A stretch of 64,000 bases of DNA from assembly GCA_013396995.1 (NCBI GenBank), contig VWZP01008554.1, positions 515,304-579,303 on the forward strand, in the 5' to 3' direction. The notes below the pieces were generated by a model, which was given only the letters and a program-made list of their open reading frames with translations, was not told the origin of the DNA and did no database searches. Shown here piece by piece: positions 34,801-46,800 of this stretch (positions within the stretch are counted from its first letter, which is position 1; each line of letters starts with the position of its first letter). The position numbers were made by a program, and so were the translations under genes. The DNA is from Dicaeum eximium (Eukaryota; Chordata; Aves; Passeriformes; Dicaeidae).

Positions 34801-37800
34801 AACAGGCCCTTTCTATTGAAGCTGCAGGCAAAGCTAGTACACTGCATTAAATAAAAAGGAGCTGCCCTTGACACAAACTGGAGGGACCAGGAGCTTGCTC
34901 AGTGTCTGAGGCACAGAAAAAGCCAGATGTCCTGCTGGCTTCCAGCATGGTCAGTCTGTCAGCTTTCCTCACCCCTCTTTGAACCTTGTAAGTCAGATGA
35001 ACCATAGAGACCGTCTTGTTTTCAGCCTGACAGAGCAGCCTGGCAATTGTCTTGCTGTTCTTTACAAATACTCAGTCATTCCATCCTGCCCACAACCAGG
35101 AGCTGCAGGATAGTCTCCTTACAAGTCAGCCTGGCTTCCACACTGGAGGGCAGAGTCCCTAACCCTTCCCTAGTGCTGCAGTTCCTCACCTGCAGGTCAT
35201 GTTCATTCTTCAGCATCTGTAGCTGGGGTTATTCCCCTTTCAGGGACCAGACATATTTGGCTGGAAAGCCACATCTCTGCAGGCTTTGCACGAGCTTATC
35301 TGTTCAGGTTGTAGGCAGGTAGCAAGAGTGACTTTATATGCTGGCAGCTGAAGAGCCTGCTGGAGCGATAGGCAGCCTGGATCATGCAACATAAGCATAC
35401 AGCACTGCTCTGGTTATACATTGCATTATTTTACTGACAACTCAACTGGCTAAGTACTTTATCCAGACCCTCTTAAGCCCCTGTCATTAGCAGCAGAGTG
35501 CTCAGTTGGAGCTGTACATCTGTTAACAGAATATATCCGGACACTTCCCAGCTCACATGTCCTAGCACACAGTGCTGCCTCTTGAGCAGCCCTCTGCCAG
35601 TCCTTTGTGCTGTGCAGGCCTCTTGCACGCACTGTCAGTCGGCCACACTCCAGCTCTCCTGCTGCTGGAGCGGCATCTCTGCAATTACAGGCTGCAGAGA
35701 CTTCCCAGGCTGGCATTTTGGCTCTGTTGGTTTAGTTCATGACAGCACTTTGGCTGAGTAGCAACAGAGCAGGAGGAAAGGGATGCTGTGTGCGTGTGTA
35801 CACGAGTGTTGCCTTGTCTGCCTTCCCATCTCACCCTGTAGACGGGCTGTGAGCAGACACAAGGGTGTTGCTTAGAGCTCTCTGCATCTGTTTAGGCGCT
35901 CCTGGGAGAGAGCGGGAGTCAGAGTTGGAGCTCTGGACCTGACAAATACAGCCGTCTGGACCGGGAGCTGCAATTAGCAAATTCACATTTCATCGAGGAG
36001 CAGCAAGCTCAACAACAGGTAAGGCAGCTGGCATCACAGACTGAAGAGCTTTGCTTGCCAAATGGGTGCCAGGGGGACTGGTCTGGCTCCAGGAGCCTGA
36101 CAGTCCTCCTCTTTGCTTGTGGCATGTGTCTGTGCGTGCGCTTCGGGGGCAGCACAGCTTTGGGTCATCTCGGCGCAAAGTTTTTAACACTGGAGGCGTG
36201 GGGATTCTGCTGTGTTTAGGAGGTAGTCGGCACAATCTGGAAGATGTAGCACACTAAGATTTAATAGCGCAAGGATTGCTGAAATCCTTGGAAGAGTAGA
36301 AATGCTGCAAAAAGAAAAGGGCCCGTTTGTCTTATGCAACTTCCCCTGGTTAAAAAATGTTTGGGGTTTTTTGTGTGCATCTCCCATCAGAGCAGGCTGG
36401 GAGCAGGAGCACGCGCCTGCTTCCTTTTCCTGCTTTTGTCACCGTGAGATTAGTGAGAAAGGCTGTGTGAGGGCTTGGGAGAACCCCTGGTGAGGCACTT
36501 CCCAGCTGCACTTCCCAGCTGACAGGGGAATTTGCCTGGAAAAGTGCCCAGGCTGGGCACAGACTGGAGAACTTCAGGGCCTTGACACAGGCGGTGACTC
36601 GGAGGTGGCAAACTCTGCTAAAGCTCCTGACCCTTGATGCCACCTCGGCTTCCAGACGTGTTTTACCTACTGACTCCAAGGAGATAAACAGCTTCAGAAA
36701 TAGGTAACTAGGGTAAAGCTAATCCTTAGCGTGACCGTGCCCTGAAAATGACTTAAAACAGCAGCAGACTTATTCCTTTGGCACATTCAGAGCCAGGCTG
36801 GATATTTTTAGCTGTAGAAGGTGCAACAGCCTTCTGCTTGCATTAACCCCGTGTTAGCTGCAGCACATTCCAGGTGGTATTTTCCCAGGCACAGCATCAG
36901 TGTGCCTCCTTGGCCTGTTTACCAGGTTTTGGTGACCAGCCCTTGGAGCTTTCCAAAGTCACTTTGGCTGTGCATGCAGCATGGATGAGCTAAGGCTGGA
37001 TTTGCAGGGATGTCTGGAGGCTGGAACCTGCTGTGCCATGGGGATGTCACACCATGGAGACTTTCCCCTGGTTGTCTCCTCTCCAGCATTTCTTAGGAAC
37101 GCAGTCCTCATTCCTTGTGGCTTAGGTCTGAGCCCTGGCTGAGGTCTCAGCCTCACAGCTGATGTTGGCCCAGCAGCAAGTGCCCGTCCATAGGATGGGC
37201 TGGCTCCAACCCAGCTGCAGGCTGCAGATCTGTAATTGCCAATTTCCCTTCTCTTTGGCCCCAGTTGATTGTGGAGCAGCAGGATGAGCAGTTGGAGCTG
37301 GTCTCTGGCAGCATCGGAGTGCTGAAGAACATGTCCCAGCGCATTGGCGGGGAGCTGGAAGAGCAAGCAGTGTAAGTGTGAGACATGGTGGCAAAAACCT
37401 GGCATGGGGCTGGCTGCAACATGGCTGGATGTCCTCACACACCTACCTCTGCCTCTGGTAGAGCCTGGAATTTGCTGGTCCCTCAGGCAGCGTCTCCCTG
37501 TGGAAAGCATTTTGTACTGCAATCTGCAAGAATCCAGCTGGAACCTCCCTCCTTCCTTTAGAAGCCTGCACCTAGGGCAGACTTAGCTGCCTCTTTACCT
37601 TTCCTCCTCTCCTTTTCACATGCTCCCCCTCAGGCAGCCAGCAGATAAGGGAGGGAGGTGCTGTGCAATGCAGATACTGGCCACTTCTCCACTCCAGTGT
37701 TTTGTGCTGCCCCTGGACAACTGCTGGGGCCAGGAGCTCTCAGCTCTGCCCTGAAACACACAGCACAGAGCTGCTCTTCATCACTGAAGTTAAAAATAAC

Positions 37801-40574
37801 TTTCACCCACGCAGAGGGTTAAAGGGCAGCTCACAAAGTCATTGTGCATCCATCCATTTACATATAAATTAGATTTCTTTCCCACTTCTTGTCCTTTGCA
37901 AACAAGTTCCCAGTTGTACAGGCTAACAGCTATGCTTCCAGAAAGGCTTGAAGGATTCATGCCTAAAACCCCTCCTTGTTTAGCTGGTAGGAGTCTGGAG
38001 GGCCATGTCCCTTGTGAAGTGATTTCATCTTTGATGGAGAGGTGGAACTTTCAACCTTCCTCCCGTGTGAAGTTGTGCAGTATGAGAATCCTCTGCTCTC
38101 ACAGAGGAGATTGATGTGGTGTATCTTGTTCTAGATCATCACAACAAGCCATCACACAAGCCATCAGTGCTTGCAAGATTAGCTCATAACTACCAGTGAG
38201 GTTTTCCCCACTGAATGAAGGTTTAACAAGTGCCCTGGCACTCCAAATGAAGGAGTCTGTCCTTTTAAATGCATTAAGCTTTAAAGTCCCACTGGCTGGA
38301 GACAATTGAATTGGTACCCTGACTCTGGATGCGGACTGGCATTGACAAAGCAGGGATTCAGGAAGGCTTTCAAATTCATTACAGTCACTCTGTGGAGGAA
38401 GTAAAAGGGTAACTTCCATGCAGAGCTTGAAAAGCACCTTAAAAGCAACTGCAGATCTCATTCCCACTTGATACCTGACTGAAACAAGATTTTAGTTTAA
38501 ACTGCAAGCCCTGAACAAGAAAAGAGATTTAAAGTCCAAGCTGACACGTAGATCTAAGCAGTCTCTGCTAATCAGGGATTATAAATGAGACTTTTCCTTT
38601 TGTAAGGAGGAAGCCCCCCGCTACTCCTCACCTTGCAGTTGTGTGTAGAGTTCAGCCACAAACACACAGGGAGGATCAGTCTGGCAGGAATCCTGAGTTA
38701 CTGCCCACCAAAGCAGAGCTGCTGTTTCAGCAGGTTTTTTCCCCCCTCCCTTGGGTGCTTCCAGGAGAGGAGTCCACATTCAATTTGTCTGCCAAAGTGT
38801 GATACTCAGCTCACACACATGAGCGTGCTGCAAAATCCCTGAGAGATGTGCCATGTGCTGACCAATGCCCTGCTTCTGTGTCCCCAGGATGCTGGATGAC
38901 TTCTCCCACGAGTTAGACAGTACTCAGTCACGCCTCGATAACGTCATGAAGAAGCTCGCCAAAGTGTCTCACATGACGAGTGGTAGGTCCTGGGAAGTGG
39001 GATATAGTCCTGGAAAGTGAGACACAAGCCCTTGCATCTTCAGGCTGGGACACCGTGCTCCCACCCACCCAGCCAGGGGAGGGAGCAGCTCTCAGGTCTT
39101 GAAATGAGGGGAAGGCTTCCAAGCCCAGCAGCTGCTCCTGCCCAGACACTGCTCTGCTGCCTGTCCCTTGCCTTTGTTTTATTTACAGATGCCTTTCTAT
39201 TTATGCTGCTACTGCTGGGAAAACCCCCCTCTAGCTGGTGGGAGGGGAAGCTCTGCAGCCTCCTGCTCTGCTGCAGGTTCCCGAGCTGCCTGTGGAACAA
39301 AAGCTGTCAAGGTGCCATTAAACACGGGCCCCACACCGGAATGCCTGCAGCAATCCCCTTCCCAAATCCCACCTGCCCTGGGGCTGCTGGTGCCTGCAGG
39401 CATGTTGTTGGTCACATCTCTCAGCTGGCAGAGGAAAGCTGAATTCTGTGCTGAACCCACAGAAAAGTCCTTTTAAGGCTGTGCCTGAAGGCGGGGGGCT
39501 GGCGGGGCGCCGCGGGCAGAGCAGACAGGAAGCCCAGCCTGGCTGCCGGGAAGTCCCGCGCTGCCGGCTGCCTCTGAGCCTGGCACCGCGCCCAGCCAGC
39601 GCCTCCTCCAGCACCCCTCTCCCCTGGGTGCTCAGGACCTCGGGAAGGCAGCAGCCTGTCAGGAGGAAAAGCATTCCTGCTCTGCAGGATTAGGCTGTCT
39701 GAGGGATTTATGAGGTGGTGGGAATACAGCCCTAGAGAGACCACTTGGAGTGCTGACAGTGCACTTTGGGTCAACAGTAGCTCAGCAGCGGCACAGCCAT
39801 GGGGGAACCCTGTGTCTCTGCCCTTTCCTCTGGGAAAACCCGTGGATCTCTGCAGAGTGTTTCTGAGTGTTGTGAAAGAGCATTTCTGCTGGAATAACCT
39901 ATGCCAGGATGAGCGGGAGGGCTCTTTCTGGGGTAGCTGTTGTACCTAGGAGTTGAGGGGGTGCCAGCAGCCCTGTCCCCACTGCTGCACCATCATCTCA
40001 AGGGGCAGACAGCAGCTCTCAGAGGTGATGTGGTGTTGAGCCAATGAGGTGTAAAGATGTCCAGGGAAACCTGATTCCTGGCTGTGTCCTGAGGGAAGCC
40101 GCCACAATCTCTTCCTGGCAGAGTTCCTCAGGGCAGCTTTCACCGGATCCCTTCTTGTTCTTCTGGCAAACAGATTACTCCATGAATGAACAGCAAACAA
40201 CAGCAGCTCTCTGCTTGTTACTCCAAATCGCTTTTGAGCCAGCTTTTCAAAGCTGTTTGAACTTGGTTGGGAAGAAGCCTCAGAATTCCCACAGCTGTTC
40301 CCAAACCTCAGTGTATCCTGGAGGAGAATGCCTCACTGCAATATACAGCACCACAGCCTTTCTCCCACAGGAACTGTTGTTCTGGCTTTTTGTGGCTTGA
40401 GCTTGAATTTGGTTCCTAGCAGAACATGAAGAAGAGTGCTCCCCCAATTTTCCTTCTCCTCTAAAGCAGGAAGACTGATGCTTCCTTTTCTTTCCAGATC
40501 GACGGCAGTGGTGCGCGATTGTTGTCCTCTTCGTCATCTTGCTAGTGGTGCTCATCCTGTTTTTTGTCCTGTGA
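28792..40574 (+). CDS. STX6: syntaxin-6, eight coding exons
   Basis: STX6 is a Qc-SNARE of the trans-Golgi network and endosomes, acting in retrograde and homotypic fusion. Exons are 28792-28826, 31266-31435, 32001-32095, 33801-33863, 35896-36018, 37265-37371, 38888-38982 and 40498-40574, and all phases join to give 254 residues (human 255). Residues about 5-103 form the N-terminal three-helix bundle. The SNARE motif spans about 163-225, with the likely zero-layer Gln at 196. A C-terminal anchor follows at about 235-254 with only a few residues beyond. The start [12 protein letters not shown] matches the family exactly. All introns are GT-AG except intron 2, which is AT-AG with U12 signals. 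The linker is one residue shorter than in human. Confidence 0.97.
29088..29120. other. assembly gap of 33 N in STX6 intron 1
   Basis: The run of N follows very GC-rich sequence downstream of exon 1, inside the CpG island. The true gap length is unknown. Confidence 0.98.
29310..29763 (+). mobile_element. CR1 LINE 3' end in STX6 intron 1
   Basis: Landmarks in order: 'ctggagcatctctggtgagg', 'gaggagctgggcctgttta', 'gtgtcaggaggatggtgcca', 'gtgaggaagaatttcttta', 'tggatgatccacagagct' and a 3' end near 'caattccgtgattgtgga'. It lies in the same orientation as STX6 and is 5'-truncated. Confidence 0.92.
29770..31265 (+). other. STX6: remainder of STX6 intron 1
   Basis: No exon or named repeat is seen between the CR1 copy and exon 2. 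The intron ends with a normal pyrimidine tract and CTGCAG acceptor. Confidence 0.6.
31266..31435 (+). CDS. STX6: STX6 coding exon 2
   Basis: Encodes most of the N-terminal helical bundle, from [16 protein letters not shown] to [17 protein letters not shown] plus one base. It ends directly before ATATCCTTTTT, which is not a GT donor but the U12 AT-AC-type donor. The frame joins only at this point. Confidence 0.95.
31436..32000 (+). other. STX6: U12-type (AT-AG) intron 2 of STX6
   Basis: The donor ATATCCTTT at 31436-31444 matches the minor-spliceosome consensus at every position. The likely branch site TCCTTGAT lies at 31983-31990, and its A is about 11-12 bases from the CAG acceptor at 31998-32000. 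There is no strong pyrimidine tract after it. Removing 31436-32000 restores ATT-AGT-ATT-GTC (I-S-I-V), identical to the family. The intron is 565 bases long. Confidence 0.88.
32001..32095 (+). CDS. STX6: STX6 coding exon 3
   Basis: Encodes [20 protein letters not shown] and on to TSTRQVVR, the third helix of the N-terminal bundle. It starts with the last two bases of a split Ser codon and ends at a codon border before GTAAGG. Confidence 0.96.
32096..33800 (+). other. STX6: STX6 intron 3
   Basis: GT-AG intron of 1705 bases. Nothing else recognised in it. Confidence 0.6.
33801..33863 (+). CDS. STX6: STX6 coding exon 4
   Basis: Encodes [20 protein letters not shown] and Gln, 21 whole codons, between AACAG and GTGAGA. 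This is the start of the linker between the helical bundle and the SNARE motif. Confidence 0.96.
33864..35895 (+). other. STX6: STX6 intron 4
   Basis: GT-AG intron of 2032 bases; no repeat or exon recognised in it. Confidence 0.6.
35896..36018 (+). CDS. STX6: STX6 coding exon 5
   Basis: Encodes the linker [20 protein letters not shown] and the stretch through [13 protein letters not shown], 41 whole codons. The Ser-Gly-Pro here replaces a slightly longer mammalian stretch, which accounts for the one-residue length difference. Confidence 0.96.
36019..37264 (+). other. STX6: STX6 intron 5
   Basis: GT-AG intron of 1246 bases with nothing recognised in it. Confidence 0.6.
37265..37371 (+). CDS. 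STX6: STX6 coding exon 6 (SNARE motif, first half)
   Basis: Encodes [20 protein letters not shown] and on to [11 protein letters not shown]. It contains the probable zero-layer Gln. It ends with two bases of a split Val codon before GTAAGT. Confidence 0.96.
37372..38887 (+). other. STX6: STX6 intron 6
   Basis: GT-AG intron of 1516 bases with nothing recognised in it. Confidence 0.6.
38888..38982 (+). CDS. STX6: STX6 coding exon 7 (SNARE motif, second half)
   Basis: Encodes [20 protein letters not shown] and on to [10 protein letters not shown], closing the SNARE helix. The donor is GTAGGT. Confidence 0.96.
38983..40497 (+). other. STX6: STX6 intron 7
   Basis: GT-AG intron of 1515 bases. 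A GC-rich patch lies at about 39485-39620; no exon is recognised in it. Confidence 0.6.
40498..40574 (+). CDS. STX6: STX6 coding exon 8 (membrane anchor)
   Basis: Encodes the basic DRRQWC stop-transfer start and a 20-residue hydrophobic anchor rich in V, I, L and F, then TGA at 40572-40574. Only one or two residues lie past the membrane, typical for a tail-anchored SNARE. Confidence 0.96.
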
Positions 40575-42665
40575 TGACAAAAACTGAACTTCCTGGGACG
40601 CCCCTTCCCCGCCCCCTTGTCCCGGCAGCGCGGGGAAATGAAACTCCCCCCGTTTCCATCGGCCCACAGAGATCCCCGGCAGGAACACCCAGCTCTCACC
40701 ATCCTCCTCCAAGGACTGCAGCTAGGCTGCGCCGGCATCTCCCCTGGCCCCGGGGAGAGGGGATGGAGACTGGAGCTGCCTCCTCCCCTGCTGTGGTACA
40801 GTCTGGACCTGGGCTCCAGGTCTGGATCCATGGAGCTGGAGGGGGACCTGACCCCCGCGCTTCCACCCGGTGCAGGTAGGAGCCGGTGGGAGGTGGACAC
40901 AGAGCAGCGAGCCCTGGGGAGGAATTACTGAATTCACTGAGCATTACAAACTGCCTTGCCAGTGCCAGCCTCAGGCATTACTGGGAAGGGTGAAATCCCC
41001 CAAGCCGCAGCAAGGGAGGGGGGCCCTGGCCCTGCTCCCTGTGCCCCTCCCTGCCTCCTGTGGGCAGGCTCTGTAGCACCAATTCACTGCCAAGAGAGCA
41101 TAGTGAGTCCTACCAGAGGTTTCCTGCCCTCTACCTGGGCAGAGGGCAGAGCTGTAAGGTCTCGTGTCCTGCCATCGGCCACCCAGGCCCCAACAGACAC
41201 CCCAGAGCTTTAAACCTGGGGTGCTGCACACCGAGTGCTGGCAATCAGCCGTGAGCCAGAGCGGGAGAGTCTTGAAGCTTTTAAACTTGCCTCCCTCATT
41301 ATACAGGCCTCTAAAGCTCATTGACTGATGCTTTCTTTGCTCTTGTATAACTGAGTCACTGCTTCTGTTTAACAGCTGCTTCTCTTTGGCAAGTGATTTG
41401 TCAAGTCTAAAATAACTTATTTTTTTTAAGAAAAAAAAAAAACTTAAGATTTTTTTGATGACCATTGGAGCCACGTTCTCTCTGCAGGTGCACGATACAC
41501 ATGATCAGAGGAACAGTGCTCGGTGATGTATTTTAAGTGTATATGAACTTGTAAATAGGATGTCTTAAGTTTTTCCCAAACGCTATTTTTTGGACACTTC
41601 TGTTTTAAGCAACCAAAAGGCAGGAGATTCAAAGCTAGATCATGTTTCCGTATTCCTTCCCAGTCCTTTTGTTACCTCCCAGTTGTTTGTCACTCGAGTT
41701 GTCTCAGCAGTGTTGGATTCCCTACAGGGAATGTGGAGTAGCCAGGTGGGCAATACCAAAAATACGGTGAAGAAAGCTCACCTGGGCAGTGCCACTGTGC
41801 AGGAACAGGCAGAGGGGCTGTGCAAGCACCAATTGTGGGATAGGGGGTGACTCTTGAGGAAAGCAAAAATGGTTTCTTACTCCAGTCTGCTCCCATATTT
41901 TAAGTTTCAAACATGAAAAGACTCGGCACAGGCTGGCTTATGGCTCCCAGATGGGGCTGGGGGAGGAAGTTAATTGGCGCTGACGCAAAGACTTCTGCTG
42001 AAATTGAAATCACCCCCAAAATCATCCCCCTCGCCTTAGAATCTTGCCACCAGACGGCTTTACCTCCGGAACTGAACACTCCTCCCTCCCGGCTTCATGG
42101 CTCCCTCCGAGGTCTGCATGGCCCCCCTGCCCCTCCCGCAGGCGCTGGATGCACAGCCGGCGGCTCGGTGCCTTCCGCAGCCAGGCGGGGCGGGACGGAG
42201 CCTCCCCGCCCGCCCGGGTGCTCCTCAGAAACGCACACGTGGTGCCTCGGCGCCCACCCGCACTCATCATTCGAGTGGCTCCTTACCCCTGCAGAGTATC
42301 CCTGCAGGGAATAGGTGGTGTCTGCTTTGCAAGGCTGGCTGTAGCAGTGTCTGCACCACTCCGTGGGTCTGTACCTGTCCCACAGCAGGTTCCCAGGAGC
42401 GCGGGTCTGCGCAGGGAGCAGGGCTCGCTGCCGGCTGCTGTTTGCACACCTCTGATCCCCGCCTTACTTCCAGCGTGGTTGTGCATCCTTCGGGAATGGC
42501 TCCCATGTAGGACCGCTCCTTTGGTAGTCCAGGGAGTGGCCCAGCTGCTGACATCACCACAAGCCACCTGAGTGTCTCTGGTCCCTTTCCCCGTGTACAT
42601 TTGCTTTTCTGTCGCTGGTGGTGCCCCTCCCTTTTAACACTAAATAAAGGTGCAGCAGCGTAGAT
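40575..42665 (+). other. STX6: STX6 3' untranslated region
   Basis: About 2.1 kb without a conserved frame, ending shortly after AATAAA at 42643-42648. An A-rich stretch at about 41420-41445 and AT-rich text near 41520-41600 fit a long 3'UTR. Earlier polyadenylation cannot be excluded. Confidence 0.65.
42643..42648 (+). terminator. STX6: STX6 polyadenylation signal
   Basis: Canonical AATAAA followed by GT-rich sequence. It is the first canonical hexamer in a likely context downstream of the stop. Confidence 0.65.
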
Positions 42666-42811
42666 CTCCGCTCCTTCTTGCCTGACTCTTGCTCCCGGGA
42701 CAAGCTCGGGGTCTCCTGGCACCAGGGAGTGGGAAAAGCTCTCCCACCAGCATTTGCCAGGCATCACCATCCTCATTTTTGAGGCATAAGCAGCATCTGC
42801 AGTTATTGTGG

Positions 42812-42890
42812 TTACCTCAGCATTGTGGGCAGCTGTGCCCAGATGTGGGGTTGCTGCAGACAGCTGTGCCCAGATGTGGGGCACCACTGT
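42812..42890. repeat. two-copy direct repeat of about 33 bp
   Basis: 'Cagctgtgcccagatgtgggg' occurs twice, starting near 42829 and 42861, with similar flanks. It lies in the short spacer between the two convergent genes. Confidence 0.75.
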
Positions 42891-43169
42891 GCAGAGAGCA
42901 GCCATTGCCGCTGTGCCACCGCTGCTGGAGACGCTCTCAGGATGTGTTTTGCTTTCCATGGCTGGAAAAAGAACCCTTCAAAATCCCCAAGGAGCCCTGC
43001 AGGTGGCTGAGCCCCCCCACCTACCTGCCCAGGGACCCCCCAGCACCACAGCATGGTCAGGAGATGGCTGGTGGAGCAGCAGGGCCATGGGAAAACAAGT
43101 AGCAAAGGCCCCACAGCCACAGGCACCACCCCAGCCCCTCCATGCCACAAGCCAAGGGCACTGTTTTGT

Positions 43170-43607
43170 TATTGCAGAGATGTATTTTTGGGTTTCAGTT
43201 TGAAATAATTTAAAAGAACCTCACCAGCCCTCCAGCACAAGGTGACAGTGCTGGCAGGAAGCCCCTCTGTCTCCTGGGGTCACAGAGATGGGGTGTCCCC
43301 ATGCTGGTCACCCCAGTGCCAAGCAGGACAGACCCACCTGGCTCTATTGCGGCCAGGCTGTCCCTTGACCCCCACACTTGGGCAGCTCCTGGAGATTCTG
43401 GGAGGTCCTTGCTCCAACATCTTTCCCAGGGGGACAGTGAAAGCCACCTGCCCCCACTGCAGTGTAGCCAGGCAGGTCCTGGCACTGCGAGGCAGCTTGG
43501 TCCATGCCATGCCATTCTGCAGCACCCTGGGACATGACTGGGACATGGTTCTTGTCCCCTCTCTGGGACATCCCCTCCCGCCGGGCTTCCCAGGAGCCGT
43601 GCCAGGG
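43170..43607 (-). other. KIAA1614: KIAA1614 3' untranslated region
   Basis: Downstream of the stop, with an AT-rich block at about 43160-43215 (plus coordinates). The minus strand there reads AATACA, a known weak variant of the polyadenylation hexamer. No AATAAA is seen, so the end is tentative. Confidence 0.45.
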
Positions 43608-43801
43608 CTACCGTGGTGGCGGGCGGTGCCGGAGCACGCGCAGGGACAGGCTGTCTGCCTGCAGCAGCAGCTCGCGGATGCGGGCCAGCCCCAGCCCCGA
43701 GACGGCCGCGCCGTTGACCTGCAGGATCTCGTCCCCCACGCCCAGGAGCCCCGCGTAGAGCTTGGCCGTGCCAGCATCCGCCATCTCCTGCACGTAGACG
43801 C
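43608..43801 (-). CDS. KIAA1614: KIAA1614 last coding exon (PDZ, second half)
   Basis: Encodes VYVQEMADAGTAKLYAGLLG, VGDEILQVNG and on to SLRVLRHRPPPR, then TAG at 43610-43608. The acceptor is CCGCAG. It begins with the last two bases of a split Gly codon. Confidence 0.95.
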
Positions 43802-46800
43802 CTGCGGAGGGAACACGGATGGGTGAGAGCCCTTCCCGCCCCCAGAGCGCCCAGGGGCTGCACAGAAACACACCTGTGATCAACAGCCTTTGGCATGGGC
43901 TGCGTGTCCCAAGCCAGGTGCTGATGGACACAGGATAGTGCGTGGCCAAAGCCACACGTGGCAGCGTCCCCCGACCCGCATCACTCGGCAGCAATGCAGC
44001 AACCCCCTGCATGTGTGCCCAAGCTCGCCCCTGGTGGGGGACGAGAGCCACCGTGGAGGGATCACGGTGTGCCAAACTTTGGGATGATCCCACAGTACCT
44101 GTGTCGGGCCGGCCGTGTCCGGAGGTGACGGAGAACCCGAAGGCGCCATGGGGGGGTCGCTGCAGCTCCAGCTGGCTGGTGCCATCAGGGAACACCTCGA
44201 CCACGCGCCCCACCGCGCGCAGCTGGCCGGGCGCCCCGATGTCCTCCACGCTCAGCGAGCGCTGCGGCCCTGAGCCCCCCTTCCTGTGGGCAGGGGGAAG
44301 ATGGGTGAGTGGGGACAAGGGAAGCTGCTGGGACTGGGTGATGCAGCCCCTGGCTGCACTGAGCCACCACAGCACCCCAGAACAGCCTTCCTGGGCACCG
44401 CAGGGATGTGCCAGGCCCCATCCTACCTGTCAGCTGTGGCCTGGGGCAGGAGGTAGGCGCTGGCACGGCGTGCCTTGCCCAGCTGAGGATGGAGGCTCTG
44501 GATAGAGGCAGCTTTTTGGGGCTGGCAGAAGGGTGACACCTGGGGAGAAACACCCGGCTGAGATGGGGACAAACGATGTGCACCAGTGCAGTGCTTCACC
44601 CACAGATGTGCTGAGGGAGTGGAGGAAACTGGGACATGCCACCCCCCTGGAGCACTCCCCAGCTCACTGATGAGGAGGGACAAGCATATCTGCTCTTCCA
44701 CTACCACCCCTCTCTCCCTCCTTCCCCCTTCCACTTCCCAGTTGGCTCCAGGCTTTTCAAACACAGCAGGTTTGGGGTGGTGCATCCCCCCTGCCCCCTC
44801 CAGGACCAGCTGAGCCACAAGTCCATACTCAGAAATATTTCTTCCCAGCCCAGCATCCTTTCCCTTGTGCCACCCCAGTCTCCCCATGGGCACCCCCCGG
44901 ACGGGGCAATGTCCAAGCTCACCAGCTGCAGGGACTGCAGGGACGGAGATTTCTTGACGCCAGGGCTGCCCGGCAGGGAGCCGCCGGGGGCCGGGAGCTG
45001 CTCCATGCTGTAGCAGCGGAAGCGGCCCAGGCGCTGCTTGGTGCTCTGGCTCAGGCTGCACAGGAGCTTCTTCAGCCCCGACGCCGAAGCGCTGCTGCCC
45101 TTGCGGCTCACCGGCCGCCCCGGCTCCCTGGGTGGAGGCATGGTGGTCACACACCTCGTGTCTGGGGTGGCAGCAGGACCTGCAGCTGCCTCTGGGCTGG
45201 GGGTGCATCCTGCACCCACCCTGGCAGCCTTGAGAGCTGCAGCACAGTGAGATCGGGGGCAGCTGCCTCCCCGCAGCACTGACCCAGCACACACAAGGTT
45301 GTCACTACCCAAAGTGACCCGAAGGGCTCCCTCCCTGCTTTCTCCATTATTTCAGGGGTTTAACACCTCTCAGAAGTCCCCTGCTCTGCCCCACGGGATC
45401 ACATCCTGCCAATGGGCTCAGAGGACCCAGCACCACCTTGGAACTCTCCTGCCAGGCTGAGACATGCAGCGCCAGGCACAGGCCTGGCAGGATCGCACTT
45501 GAAAAGCCCCAAGGCAGCTGATTTTCCTCAAAAAGGGAAGAACCCGACACCAGCAGAACACCTCTGTCACATCTGCTCCAACACCCCTGGCAGAAACAGA
45601 TGTGGGGAAATGCAGTTCCCCCAAACCCACAGCAACACACGGGCACATTGTAACCCCCATATTGTGGTTTCTGGGAGGTTTTTGGGGCCAGGGAGCTCAA
45701 GCCAGCAGCATCAGGAGTGATGCAGTGCCCAGGGGGGATGCTCGAGGCTGCATGGTTTGGGATGCCATGGCCGCCCATGCTCACTCACCCGTGTGCCACG
45801 CTCCAGGCCGGGTTCACTCCTGACATCCCAGCACCTTCCCCGGCAGGATGAGCAGCCTCCGGGGGCACGGGGGTGACAGGGCTGGCAGCGGGGTGTGACA
45901 GTGTCCCTGGAACCACAGTGAGACAGTCGCACACCTGTTTCATTGGGGACACCCCCAGCACTCCCTGAGTGGGTCTCTTACCTCTGCCCGTCCCCGGGGC
46001 GTCCTGCCCGCGGGTGTTGTTGCAATTGTTGGTGGACAAGGCACGGAGGGGGCTCCCCGGGAGCCACCTGGGGCCGCAGGGACTCCGCCGCTCGGCCGGC
46101 CCCGCCGTGCCCCCGGGCTGCGCTGGGGCCGCGCTGCCAGCATCCGGCTCCGGGCCCCGGACTCCTTGGCTCGGCGCCTGGCGGCTGCTGCTGGAGAACA
46201 GGGCTTTCCTGCAAGGCACCTGGGAGCAGGCCTTCTTGGTAGGAGGGGGAGCAGGGACGTGGGTGCCTGGAATGGGGGTGCTGGTCCTCAGCTGCGAGGA
46301 AGGCTCCAGGGGCTCTCTGGGCTGCTGCGGGGGGCGAACTGTGGTTCCCACTCCCTTGCTGCCCCCCAGATGTCGATGGGGTTCCCCATCTTCTCGGCTG
46401 CTGGCTCTTCCCGGTGGTGGGGGGCAAACAGGCCCCGGACCCGAGCCCCCATCCTCGGGGCCACCGCTGGCCACACACGTGCCCTTCCTGGCCCTCGCCT
46501 CCGGCTGCGGGGCAGCGCGGGGAGTTCTGTGCCCGCGAGTCCGGGGGTCTCGGTGCCCCCGCAGGTGGGGGCTGCGGGGTCCTGCCTCCTCGCTGTCCGT
46601 CCGGCAGCCGTCGGAGGTGTCGGTGCTCTCCAGGGCCGAGTCCACCTCGTCAATGTAGGTGACATCCCCGATGTAGGTCTCCTTGATCTTCTCGGTGTGG
46701 ATGCGCTGCCGGGAGGGCAGGATCCACAGCGGGGACCCTCCGGGGCCCAGAGGCCTGATTTTAGGCTCTGTCTGGGCAGCGCTCGGCCGTCTGGAATCCC

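Noticed and set aside
45975..45990. Strong donor-like AGAG|GTAAGAGA inside KIAA1614 exon 5
   Set aside because: Splicing from it to exon 6 leads to an early stop, whereas the open frame through to 45789 joins exon 6 in phase.
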